Positions 1 to 6,921 of a stretch of DNA of 23,108 nucleotides are shown one piece after another (position 1 is the first letter of the stretch; every line of letters begins with the position of its first letter). Location: positions 1-23,108 of the forward strand of contig DKAI01000047.1 in the NCBI GenBank assembly GCA_002450755.1. The letters run 5' to 3'. Both the position numbers and the translations under genes were made by a program. Under the pieces are notes generated by a model that was given only the letters and a program-made list of their open reading frames with translations, did no database searches and was not told the origin of the DNA. This stretch comes from Deltaproteobacteria bacterium UBA6930 (GTDB lineage Bacteria; Myxococcota_A; UBA9160; UBA6930).

Positions 1-1
1 G

Positions 2-385
2 ATCACGGAATCTCATGTTAGGGAAGTTGTTGCAGATGTTGCAGAAGAACCGATTTGGGATTTGACTGATGCTATTGGTGCTGGCTACCCAGCGATCGCG
101 TTGAGAGTCCTCAAGAGAATTATCGATTCCGGTGCTCCTGAGCCGGTAATCCTCGGAGCTTTAGCGAGCCACTGGAGAAAACTTCTGCGTCTTAGGTATG
201 GTGATGACGTTCCAGGTCATCCGTTTGCCGTGAAAAAGCTTAAGGGCCAAGCGAAGCGATATTCACTGGGTCGACTCGAGGATGGGCTTCGTGAAATTTG
301 GGAGGTTGATGAAATATTAAAGGGTCGCGGGCTAATCGGTCCACGAATTGCTCTCGAACGGCTGGTTTTGAACCTTTCGAGATAA
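2..385 (+). CDS. holA: DNA polymerase III subunit delta, C-terminal part (partial)
   Basis: The open frame enters from the left edge, so the N-terminal part and start codon lie outside the window. The visible 127 residues look like the C-terminal helical collar domain of HolA, the delta subunit that opens the sliding clamp within the clamp loader. Family-like features are the start ITESHVREVV, the segment beginning WDLTDAIGAG near residue 19, the ILGALASHWRKLLRLR helix, and the closing ALERLVLNLSR. The stop is TAA at 383-385. It converges on rpsT, with 12 bases between the two stops. holA next to rpsT is a common bacterial arrangement. The assignment rests on recalled family patterns; the missing N-terminus prevents checking the AAA+-like domains. 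Confidence 0.85.
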   Translation: MTESHVREVVADVAEEPIWDLTDAIGAGYPAIALRVLKRIIDSGAPEPVILGALASHWRKLLRLRYGDDVPGHPFAVKKLKGQAKRYSLGRLEDGLREIWEVDEILKGRGLIGPRIALERLVLNLSR

Positions 386-397
386 GAAAACCGAGGA

Positions 398-667
398 CTA
401 GTTGGTCGAAAGTTGGTTGGTGGTTTTGGCCAGCCTAGAAATACTCCGGCTCGCTCGAGTTTTTGGGATGGTCCCTTTGCTAGCCGCCCTTCGAATCAGG
501 CTTTCTGCGTTGCGGAGCGCTTCAATTGTCGCGGCAGAATCATCTTTCTTGAGTTCTGCGTGAAGCTTTTTTATCGCGCTTCTAACCCGAGTAGTAATTT
601 GTCGGTTTCTCGCACGTCGTTTTTCGTCTTGCCGTGCCCTTTTAGCTGCGGACTTGTGATTGGCCAC
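398..667 (-). CDS. rpsT: 30S ribosomal protein S20
   Basis: This 89-residue, strongly basic protein begins M-ANHKSAAKRARQ, the hallmark N-terminus of bacterial S20, a primary binder of 16S rRNA in the small subunit. The length matches the family (about 85-90). The start is GTG, not ATG (CAC on the plus strand at 665-667). A GGAG-type ribosome binding site lies about 10 bases upstream (complement of CTCC near 679-682). In E. coli, S20 also has a rare start codon (UUG), which takes part in translational autoregulation, so the GTG here may matter in the same way; that is inference. It is transcribed away from the 670-1161 gap and converges with holA. Confidence 0.97.
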   Translation of the reverse strand: MANHKSAAKRARQDEKRRARNRQITTRVRSAIKKLHAELKKDDSAATIEALRNAESLIRRAASKGTIPKTRASRSISRLAKTTNQLSTN

Positions 668-669
668 TG

Positions 670-1161
670 ATTGGAAATCTCCATTTGGTTGTTCAGGTAG
701 GTTGCTTTCCCCGTCGTTCCTAGCACTTTATTCACATCTTGGTTCTACTTCAGGGCCGACGAGGGTACGCGTCCTAGGCGCTTAGGTAAAGGCCCCAAAG
801 AGATTAGCTGAAAACGTGTTTTTTTAGGCCCACAAGTTTATTTATATTAATTTAGAGCCACCTTAAGTTCTTTGATTTTTCCTCAAGCGTTCGAAAATTT
901 AAGGGCCCTTGGCTAAGGGTGAGCGCGTCCTAGATTTCTGATAGTCAAGTTCTTCGAGAATCGTGGTCATTAAATTGTCAAGGCCACCTTTCTGAGAGGT
1001 CTTGGCATTGACCCCTCGGTCTGTCTGATATTCTATATACGCCGCGAAGTGGGTACCCGCGTTCTTTGACGGGGATTAATGGGCCACAATTTCTCACTAC
1101 GGCTTATAAATTTTAATTTCCTAGTGCCTGCGGTTGGAGTGGGTACTTTTTCGGAGAAAAG
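670..1161. other. Intergenic region with possible promoters and short repeats
   Basis: About 490 bases lie between the divergent rpsT and phoH genes, with no convincing ORF or tRNA. Visible structure: a 10-bp direct repeat CGCGTCCTAG at 768-777 and 924-933; a perfect palindrome AAGGGCCCTT at 901-910; an imperfect inverted repeat around 977-1007 (TGTCAAGGCCACCT against AGGTCTTGGCA); and a GGGTACCC palindrome at 1051-1058. A weak sigma-70-like candidate for the phoH operon is TTGACC at 1008-1013 with AT-rich TATTCTATATA at 1029-1039, but no spacing is ideal. An AT-rich segment lies at about 822-895. Both flanking genes need promoters here, so regulatory content is expected; the exact sites are guesses. 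Confidence 0.5.
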
Positions 1162-2187
1162 TTGGGAATACAGGAAGCAAGCACCCGGCAAACTTTGGTT
1201 TTGGACGACAACCGCACTGCGGCCCGCCTTTACGGGAATCGAGAAGGCAATTTGCGTGCTCTTGAGGCAGAACTCGAAATCGTGGTGCATGCAAGGGGAA
1301 ATGAGATAAGGCTCACGGGTCTTGAACCCAAGGTGCTACTAGGCAAGCGCGTACTGGAAGAGCTCTATGGAGTCGTACGAGGCGGGCGAGAGGTGGGGAC
1401 ACGAGATGTTCGTGAAGCTATTAAACTGGCTTCGGATCGCCCGGATGTGTCTCTCAGGCGAATCTACGAAGATGTGCTTAGCGGCTCTGGGGGACGACGA
1501 AAGATTGCCGCCAAGAACTTTCCTCAAAGGCGTTATGTTGAATTGATAGATGAGCATGATTTGGTGTTTTCAATCGGGCCAGCAGGTACTGGTAAGACTT
1601 ATCTGGCAATGGCCATGGCACTGGCAGCATTTGGACGAAGAGAGGTAGCGAGGGTGGTCTTAACCCGGCCGGCCGTAGAAGCAGGCGAAAAGCTAGGATT
1701 TCTTCCCGGCTCGATGGCCGAGAAGGTTAATCCATATCTCCGTCCCCTCTACGATGCTCTTCACGACATGATGGATTTCGAAAAGGCCGCTCGCCTGATT
1801 GATCGAGGGATAATTGAAGTGGCTCCCTTGGCTTTTATGCGTGGCCGCACACTGAATGATTCTTTTGTCATTTTAGACGAGGCTCAAAATACTACTCCTG
1901 AGCAAATGAAAATGTTTCTTACAAGACTAGGATATCATTCTAAAGCTGTGGTTACAGGTGACGTTACTCAAATCGACTTACCGAAGGATCAACCTAGTGG
2001 ATTACTTAATGCTCGCGAAGTTCTGGGTACAGTTAAAGGTATTGGTTTTATGGCCTTTACTGAGGCTGACGTGGTGCGCCATCCTCTTGTGCAGTCGATT
2101 GTTAGGGCTTATGACCGAGACTCGCAGAAAGGCCTGGGCGACCTGAATACTTCGCCCAAGGTCACTCAAGGGATAGACCCGGAATGA
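1162..2187 (+). CDS. phoH: PhoH-family ATPase (PhoH/PhoL-like)
   Basis: This is a 341-residue cytoplasmic P-loop NTPase of the PhoH family, linked in other bacteria to RNA metabolism and often encoded beside ybeY. The Walker A motif GPAGTGKT is at about residues 139-146 and Walker B FVILDEAQN at 235-243. The family blocks TRPAVEAGEKLGFLPG and GDVTQIDLP are also present. An N-terminal domain (about 1-110) with ARGNEIRLTG precedes the ATPase core, as is usual. The start is TTG at 1162, preceded by GGAG at 1153-1156; it was chosen because the family homology reaches close to it and no better in-frame start is seen. A membrane HD phosphohydrolase gene (pgpH type), often found between phoH and ybeY in relatives, is missing. 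It heads a tight co-directional run, with 39 bases to ybeY. Confidence 0.93.
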   Translation: MGIQEASTRQTLVLDDNRTAARLYGNREGNLRALEAELEIVVHARGNEIRLTGLEPKVLLGKRVLEELYGVVRGGREVGTRDVREAIKLASDRPDVSLRRIYEDVLSGSGGRRKIAAKNFPQRRYVELIDEHDLVFSIGPAGTGKTYLAMAMALAAFGRREVARVVLTRPAVEAGEKLGFLPGSMAEKVNPYLRPLYDALHDMMDFEKAARLIDRGIIEVAPLAFMRGRTLNDSFVILDEAQNTTPEQMKMFLTRLGYHSKAVVTGDVTQIDLPKDQPSGLLNAREVLGTVKGIGFMAFTEADVVRHPLVQSIVRAYDRDSQKGLGDLNTSPKVTQGIDPE

Positions 2188-2226
2188 GTGAGGCCTACGT
2201 GAGGTCCCCTTAGGGAGCACACTTCG

Positions 2227-2673
2227 ATGAGTGTGATTATCAACGAACCGGTCTGTGTGTTGCTCGCTGAGCAAGAAGTTTCGCATCTCAGACGTTGCGC
2301 GGATCAGATACTTGCTTTTTTGGGTTGCCCAGAAGCCGAGCTTTCCCTCAGTTTAGTAACCGATTCAGCAATCGCGGCTTTAAACAAGGAACATAGGGAG
2401 ATCTCATCACCCACGGATGTTCTCTCTTATTCTCTCCTAGAAGGAGATCACTCGGAATTTCGCGGAGGCCTTCTTGGGGATGTAGTTATATCCGTCGAGA
2501 CGGCGGAAACTCGAGCTTGTAAGCGAGGTGAATCGATTGAGTTGGAACTCTTGCGGTTATTGATCCATGGGATTCTTCATTTGTTTGGATACGACCATCA
2601 GGAGGATGAAGACGCTCGAAAAATGGTTTTAATGGAAAAGAAACTCTTTTTAAAGGTTTTATCTTGTGATTGA
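2227..2673 (+). CDS. ybeY: Endoribonuclease YbeY (16S rRNA maturation factor)
   Basis: This is a 148-residue UPF0054-family metalloprotein. The signature HGILHLFGYDH spans about residues 114-124; its three histidines (114, 118, 124) are the expected zinc ligands. The PTDVLSYSL stretch near 62-70 and GDVVIS near 84-89 are further family marks. YbeY acts in 16S rRNA 3'-end processing and ribosome quality control. The length is typical. The ATG at 2227 follows AGGGAG at 2212-2217. The last 8 bases overlap the start of lnt, which suggests translational coupling. Linkage to phoH is a conserved bacterial pairing. Confidence 0.96.
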   Translation: MSVIINEPVCVLLAEQEVSHLRRCADQILAFLGCPEAELSLSLVTDSAIAALNKEHREISSPTDVLSYSLLEGDHSEFRGGLLGDVVISVETAETRACKRGESIELELLRLLIHGILHLFGYDHQEDEDARKMVLMEKKLFLKVLSCD

Positions 2674-4264
2674 ACAAAGAAGGCTAGTCTGGATCTTTGC
2701 TCATACACTAGTGTTTTTTCTTTCCTTCCCTCAGATTTTGTTGGGCTGGTCATTTGATTTTGGTCTCGGTTTTGTCTGGCTAGTACCCACTACACTGCTG
2801 CTTGTCTGCAAAGGTACGGGCTGGTGGAGAGGTGCACTTTGGGCAGGGTTGGCTGGGTGGCTCGCGCATAGCCTAGTGTTCTATTGGGTTTATGTTGCAG
2901 TGGTCCGTTATGGCGGAGCGAGTCCGCCTTTGGGCGTGTTATCCGTGGTGCTTTTGGCTGTTTACGGAGCATTTTTCAGCGCCCTTCTGGGGGCTCTAGC
3001 GGGATTGATTAAGAAAGAAGATTTCTTATCGCCTCTTCTTTTTGCGGCTGGCTGGGTGGTCACAGACTGGTTGAGGTCACTCTTTCTGACTGGATTTCCA
3101 TGGGCTTCACTAGGTTACGCACTTCACAGCGATACTTGGGCACGCTCTCTGGTCGCGTTTTCAGGTGTCTACGGACTGTCTTTCCTGGGAGTCATTGGTG
3201 GTTTTGCTCTTAAGTTTTTTTTCGAAGGTCGATTTAGGCTTGGTGTAAATTACGGACTACTCGTGCTGCTCCTTCACGGAGTCGGTTTTCTTTTGACCGA
3301 AGGGGATATTCGAAAGGTGGATTCCTTGAAGGTCGGAATTGTTCAAGGGAATATCGATCAAGGAGTAAAGTGGGACCCTGTACGCTCGGAACGAATTCTC
3401 CAAACGTACGAAAAAGGAACACTGGAGGCGATAGCGAAGGGAGCGGAGATTGTGTTGTGGCCTGAAACGGCAGTTCCAGGAATACCGGAAGGTGACCCGG
3501 CGCTGCTCGCACGAATTCGAGGCCTTGCGGAAAAGACACGGACAGTCCTGATCGTTGGGGCAATCGGTTTCGAGCGAGAGCGAGGCTTGATCGTTGGGAG
3601 CAGCAGTGCCTCTCGTTTTTTTGACAGCGCACTTCTCGTCAACGAGGATGGTTTTCTTGTAGATCGATACGATAAGGCACACCTTGTGCCTTTCGGCGAA
3701 TACATTCCCTTTAGGAAATTCCTGGGGAAGTTTCTATCGGCGTCCGTAGCGGGCGTAACCGCCACGGACGTAACCTCAGGAAGCGGACCACGTGTATTAA
3801 GGGTTTCTGATTTAGGCCCTCGCGGGCTACTTGTAGGTACGCCTATATGTTATGAGCTGCTTTTTCCTGGCCTTGTCCGTGGTTTTGCGAAATCAGGAGC
3901 TTCGTTTTTGACAGCACTTACAAATGATGCATGGTACGGGATGACAGGTGCTCCAAGGCAGTTCCTTGCAATCACCACCTTAAGGGCGATAGAAACAGGT
4001 CTCTGGACTGTTCGTGCTGCAAACACAGGAATTTCTGCATTTATTGCTCCCGATGGGACGATCATATCTGAGGCCGATTTATTTAGCCGTGAAGTTCTCG
4101 TGGAAGATATATATTTGCCTGGAGCTTTTGCATCGCCGACATTTTATGTTCGTTACGGAGATGTCTTCGTGCTCGTGTGCGCAGGTTTTCTTTTGATATT
4201 TCTGTTCTTTGTTTTTAGACGGGGGTTGTCTCCGGGCTCCAAGATCACTAGTTGTTCGTCTTGA
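2666..4264 (+). CDS. lnt: Apolipoprotein N-acyltransferase
   Basis: This 532-residue inner-membrane enzyme adds the third acyl chain to lipoproteins before Lol sorting. Several hydrophobic segments fill residues 1-210. A carbon-nitrogen hydrolase domain follows from about 221 (VGIVQGNIDQ), and a final membrane segment lies at about 497-517. The catalytic triad is visible: Glu267 in LWPETAVPG, Lys337 in DKAHLVPFGEYIPF and Cys395 in GTPICYE, close to the E. coli positions (267, 335, 387). TNDAWYG near 419-425 is also conserved. The start is GTG at 2666, overlapping ybeY by 8 bases; the homologous hydrophobic N-terminus begins just after it. A functional Lnt fits the LolCD system encoded about 2.7 kb downstream. 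Confidence 0.96.
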   Translation: MIEQRRLVWIFAHTLVFFLSFPQILLGWSFDFGLGFVWLVPTTLLLVCKGTGWWRGALWAGLAGWLAHSLVFYWVYVAVVRYGGASPPLGVLSVVLLAVYGAFFSALLGALAGLIKKEDFLSPLLFAAGWVVTDWLRSLFLTGFPWASLGYALHSDTWARSLVAFSGVYGLSFLGVIGGFALKFFFEGRFRLGVNYGLLVLLLHGVGFLLTEGDIRKVDSLKVGIVQGNIDQGVKWDPVRSERILQTYEKGTLEAIAKGAEIVLWPETAVPGIPEGDPALLARIRGLAEKTRTVLIVGAIGFERERGLIVGSSSASRFFDSALLVNEDGFLVDRYDKAHLVPFGEYIPFRKFLGKFLSASVAGVTATDVTSGSGPRVLRVSDLGPRGLLVGTPICYELLFPGLVRGFAKSGASFLTALTNDAWYGMTGAPRQFLAITTLRAIETGLWTVRAANTGISAFIAPDGTIISEADLFSREVLVEDIYLPGAFASPTFYVRYGDVFVLVCAGFLLIFLFFVFRRGLSPGSKITSCSS

Positions 4265-4276
4265 CAAACTGAGAAT

Positions 4277-4280
4277 GAGG
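4277..4280 (+). promoter_or_regulatory. prfB: Ribosome binding site deciding the prfB start
   Basis: GAGG lies six bases before the ATG at 4287. A second in-frame ATG at 4275 overlaps this motif and has no comparable site, so 4287 is preferred. The frame from 4287 runs 30 codons to the programmed UGA. Confidence 0.6.
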
Positions 4281-4286
4281 ACCGCT

Positions 4287-5436
4287 ATGACTGATAAAAG
4301 GAACGCAGAGGCGCTGGAGGTATTCGATCACCTGGAAGCTGTTAAGAGGCGTTTTGCGGAATTTCGGGGGCGACTTTGACGAGGCAGCGATGGCCAAACG
4401 AATCCAAGCCCTCGAAGAAGCTGCAGGGGTACCTGACTTATGGAGCGATCGGGCTCGTGCGGAGTCCATTTTTCGTGAGAAGCGGGTTTTAGAGAGAGAG
4501 CTCGCCCTAATCTGCAGTATGGAGCAGTCGTTAGAAGACGCAGTAATTCTGTTCGAGCTCGCAGAAGAGGCTTCAGATCAGGAGGCGAGAGAAGAAGTTT
4601 CCGTCAAAGTTGATGAACTTGCTCAGGTTCTCGCCGATGCTGAGTTGCAGCACCTATTAGGAGGTGAGCACGATTCGAGCGGTGCGATAGTTTCAATAAA
4701 TTCGGGCGCGGGAGGCACGGACGCTGCTGATTGGGCAGAAATGCTCTTGAGGATGTACCTTCGCTGGGCCGAAAGGCGCGGATTTCGTTCGGAAATTTTG
4801 GACCTGCAGGCTTCCGATGATGCTGGGATACGGTCGGTCACAGTTACCATGGCAGGCGAATATGCCTTTGGTTACTTAAAAACTGAAGAAGGTGTCCATC
4901 GTTTGGTGAGAATTTCTCCTTTCGATGCGCAACGGAGGCGCCACACAGCCTTTGCAAGCGTATCTGTTTTTCCGGAAATTGATGATTCTATTGATGTGGA
5001 GATCGAAGAAAAAGACCTTCGCGTTGATACTTATCGTGCGAGCGGCGCAGGTGGGCAGCATGTGAACAAAACAGACTCCGCTGTGCGTATAACCCATGGG
5101 CCAACTGGCATAGTAGTCCAATGCCAAAGCGAGAGATCTCAACACAAAAACCGTTCACAGGCTCTAAAGGTTTTACGTGCTCGATTGTATGAGCACGCTC
5201 GCATAGAAAAAGAAGAAGAAATGGCTGCCATGCGAGGAGAAAAACGAGATATTGGATTTGGCAGTCAGATTCGGTCCTACACTCTTCATCCCGCGCAGCG
5301 AGTGAAGGACCACAGGACATCAATGGAAAGTGGCAATACTGACGCCATACTTGACGGAGACATAGACGAATTTATTCGAGCAACACTACTTGCTCGTTCT
5401 TCCGGAATGACGGAGAAATTGGAGGAAAATTCGTGA
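4287..5436 (+). CDS. prfB: Peptide chain release factor 2, with programmed +1 frameshift
   Basis: RF2 recognises UAA and UGA stop codons and releases the finished protein. The gene must be read as 4287-4376 joined to 4378-5436, skipping T4377. The first frame gives 30 residues ending RGRL, then CTT TGA C shifts the ribosome +1 into DEAAMAKR and the rest, for a total of about 382 residues. The RF2-specific SPF tripeptide is at about 210-212 and the catalytic GGQ at about 255-257, each five later than in E. coli, because the leader here has 30 codons before the UGA instead of 25. The long frame alone could be misread as starting at a TTG at 4354, which would give a wrong N-terminus. It starts 22 bases after lnt and overlaps lysS by GTGA. 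Confidence 0.96.
4366..4380 (+). promoter_or_regulatory. prfB: prfB programmed +1 ribosomal frameshift site
   Basis: GGGGG (4366-4370) acts as an internal Shine-Dalgarno-like element. Three bases later come the slippery CTT (4374-4376), the in-frame TGA (4377-4379) and a following C (4380). This matches the E. coli layout AGGGGG-TAT-CTT-TGA-C in motif order and spacing; only the spacer codon (CGA) and the base before the G run differ. In the known mechanism, scarce RF2 makes the ribosome pause at UGA and slip +1, so RF2 controls its own level. Confidence 0.96.
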
Positions 5437-6911
5437 GTGATCGAGAAGTCGACGTTAGAAGAGCTCGACTCGATTCTCTTCGCAAATCGGGAATTGACCC
5501 TTTCCCGGCCGTGGTAGAGAAGTTCGAATCGATTTCCAAAGTCATCGAAATGCATGATGGGAAGTCAATTGACGAGCTTGAGAGAGAAGCGCCGGAGACT
5601 GCAGTAGTTGGACGAGTACGGGCCAAGCGCTCTTTTGGAAAGCTTCTTTTTCTGGAAGTCGTGGAATCTGGAACCAGGATTCAGCTTTCTGCACGCAAGG
5701 GTTCCGCTCCGCAAGAGGTCTTTGAAGCGTTAAAGGCGATTGACGTTGGCGACTTCATTCGTGTCGGTGGGCAGGTTTGGCGCACCCAAAAAGGCGAACT
5801 TACGATTTCGGTGAAAAGTCAAACGCTCTTGTCAAAAAGCCTCAGGTCCTTACCAGAAAAATGGCATGGTCTGTCGGACGTCGAAGCTCGAATTCGGCAA
5901 CGATATCTGGATCTAATCGCGAATGAAGGAGCGCGTAGAGTTGCTGTGCTCAGGAGCGGGATAGTCTCTTCGATTCGAAGTTTTCTGGACAGCAGAGGCT
6001 TTCTTGAAGTGGAAACGCCGGTTTTGCAACCGATCTATGGTGGCGCGGCAGCTCGGCCGTTTACAACACATCACAACACCCTGGACCAAGAATTGTACTT
6101 GAGAATATCAGATGAATTATATTTAAAACGCCTGGTAGTCGGGGGGCTGGACCGCGTTTACGAAATTGGTCACAACTTTCGAAACGAAGGTATTTCCCGT
6201 AAGCATAATCCGGAGTTTACTCTAGTAGAATGCTATCAGGCTTATGCCGACTATTCCGATATGATGGAGGTTGCTCAAGGTCTTGTTCAAGGCGCAGCAG
6301 AAAAAACACTAGGAAGGCTCTTGATTACGTACCAAGGCGAGGAAATCGACCTTTCTGGAGAATGGCCACGTGTGACAATGCGAGACGCGATTTTAAGAGC
6401 GACCGGAGTAGATGTGTTGAGCGCAGAAAACCTCGAGTCACTCAGAAAAGCTACGAGAGAAGCGAGTCTCCCGGATTTGACAGCACCTACTTGGGCAAAA
6501 GCAGTAGATGAGCTTTTCAGTCGAGAGGTAGAGCCTCACCTTGTGCAACCAACTTTTATTACGGATTACCCTGTTGCCTTATCTCCTTTAGCAAAGCGAA
6601 GTTCAGAAGATGAACGACTCGTTGAGCGCTTTGAACTTTTCTTAGGAGGATTCGAGCTTGGAAATGCCTTCAGTGAACTAAACGACCCTGAGGATCAACG
6701 TAGGAGATTCGAAGAGCAAGTTAATGATGCAGCAAGTGGAGACGAGGAAGCGCATCCAATGGACGAAGATTTTCTGATTGCTCTAGAGCATGGCATGCCC
6801 CCAACGGGCGGTTTGGGAATAGGAGTAGACCGTTTGGTTATGATTTTGGCTGATGCTTCCAATCTGCGGGAAGTAATTCTCTTTCCACACCTTCGTCCAG
6901 AAACGTCGTGA
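5433..6911 (+). CDS. lysS: Lysine--tRNA ligase, class II
   Basis: This 492-residue cytoplasmic enzyme charges tRNA-Lys. An N-terminal OB-fold anticodon-binding domain covers about 55-135 (VVGRVRAKRSFGKLLFLEV). The class II catalytic core follows, with motif 1 around 190-215 (FLEVETPVLQPIYGGAAARP), motif 2 at about 245-265 (GHNFRNEGISRKHNPEFTL) and motif 3 at about 459-470 (GGLGIGVDRLVM). GNAFSELNDP near 410-419 is typical of LysRS. The length is normal. The start is GTG at 5433, four bases inside the prfB stop, with GGAGG at 5421-5425 upstream. Pairing of prfB with lysS is common in proteobacteria. Nothing unusual was seen. Confidence 0.97.
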   Translation: MSDREVDVRRARLDSLRKSGIDPFPAVVEKFESISKVIEMHDGKSIDELEREAPETAVVGRVRAKRSFGKLLFLEVVESGTRIQLSARKGSAPQEVFEALKAIDVGDFIRVGGQVWRTQKGELTISVKSQTLLSKSLRSLPEKWHGLSDVEARIRQRYLDLIANEGARRVAVLRSGIVSSIRSFLDSRGFLEVETPVLQPIYGGAAARPFTTHHNTLDQELYLRISDELYLKRLVVGGLDRVYEIGHNFRNEGISRKHNPEFTLVECYQAYADYSDMMEVAQGLVQGAAEKTLGRLLITYQGEEIDLSGEWPRVTMRDAILRATGVDVLSAENLESLRKATREASLPDLTAPTWAKAVDELFSREVEPHLVQPTFITDYPVALSPLAKRSSEDERLVERFELFLGGFELGNAFSELNDPEDQRRRFEEQVNDAASGDEEAHPMDEDFLIALEHGMPPTGGLGIGVDRLVMILADASNLREVILFPHLRPETS

Positions 6912-6921
6912 GTAAAATAAA

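Noticed and set aside
383..400. Bidirectional terminator between holA and rpsT
   Set aside because: The 12-base gap has no stable stem followed by T runs on either strand.
1033..1309. Small ORFs on both strands around the start of phoH
   Set aside because: They overlap the phoH N-terminus or its leader and show no recognisable protein features.
3234..3765. Three long overlapping minus-strand frames opposite lnt
   Set aside because: They lie wholly opposite a well-conserved gene, show no family features, are rich in Arg and Ser as expected from an antisense frame, and have no good ribosome sites.
3741..3770. Hairpin in lnt with 12-bp arms and one mismatch
   Set aside because: A rough estimate gives about one such structure by chance in the window; no T run follows, so it is not a terminator.
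4287..4380. In-frame TGA in prfB as a sign of a pseudogene
   Set aside because: The stop sits in a complete CTT-TGA-C element with a G-rich motif at the right distance; this is the normal RF2 frameshift, and the rest of the protein is intact.
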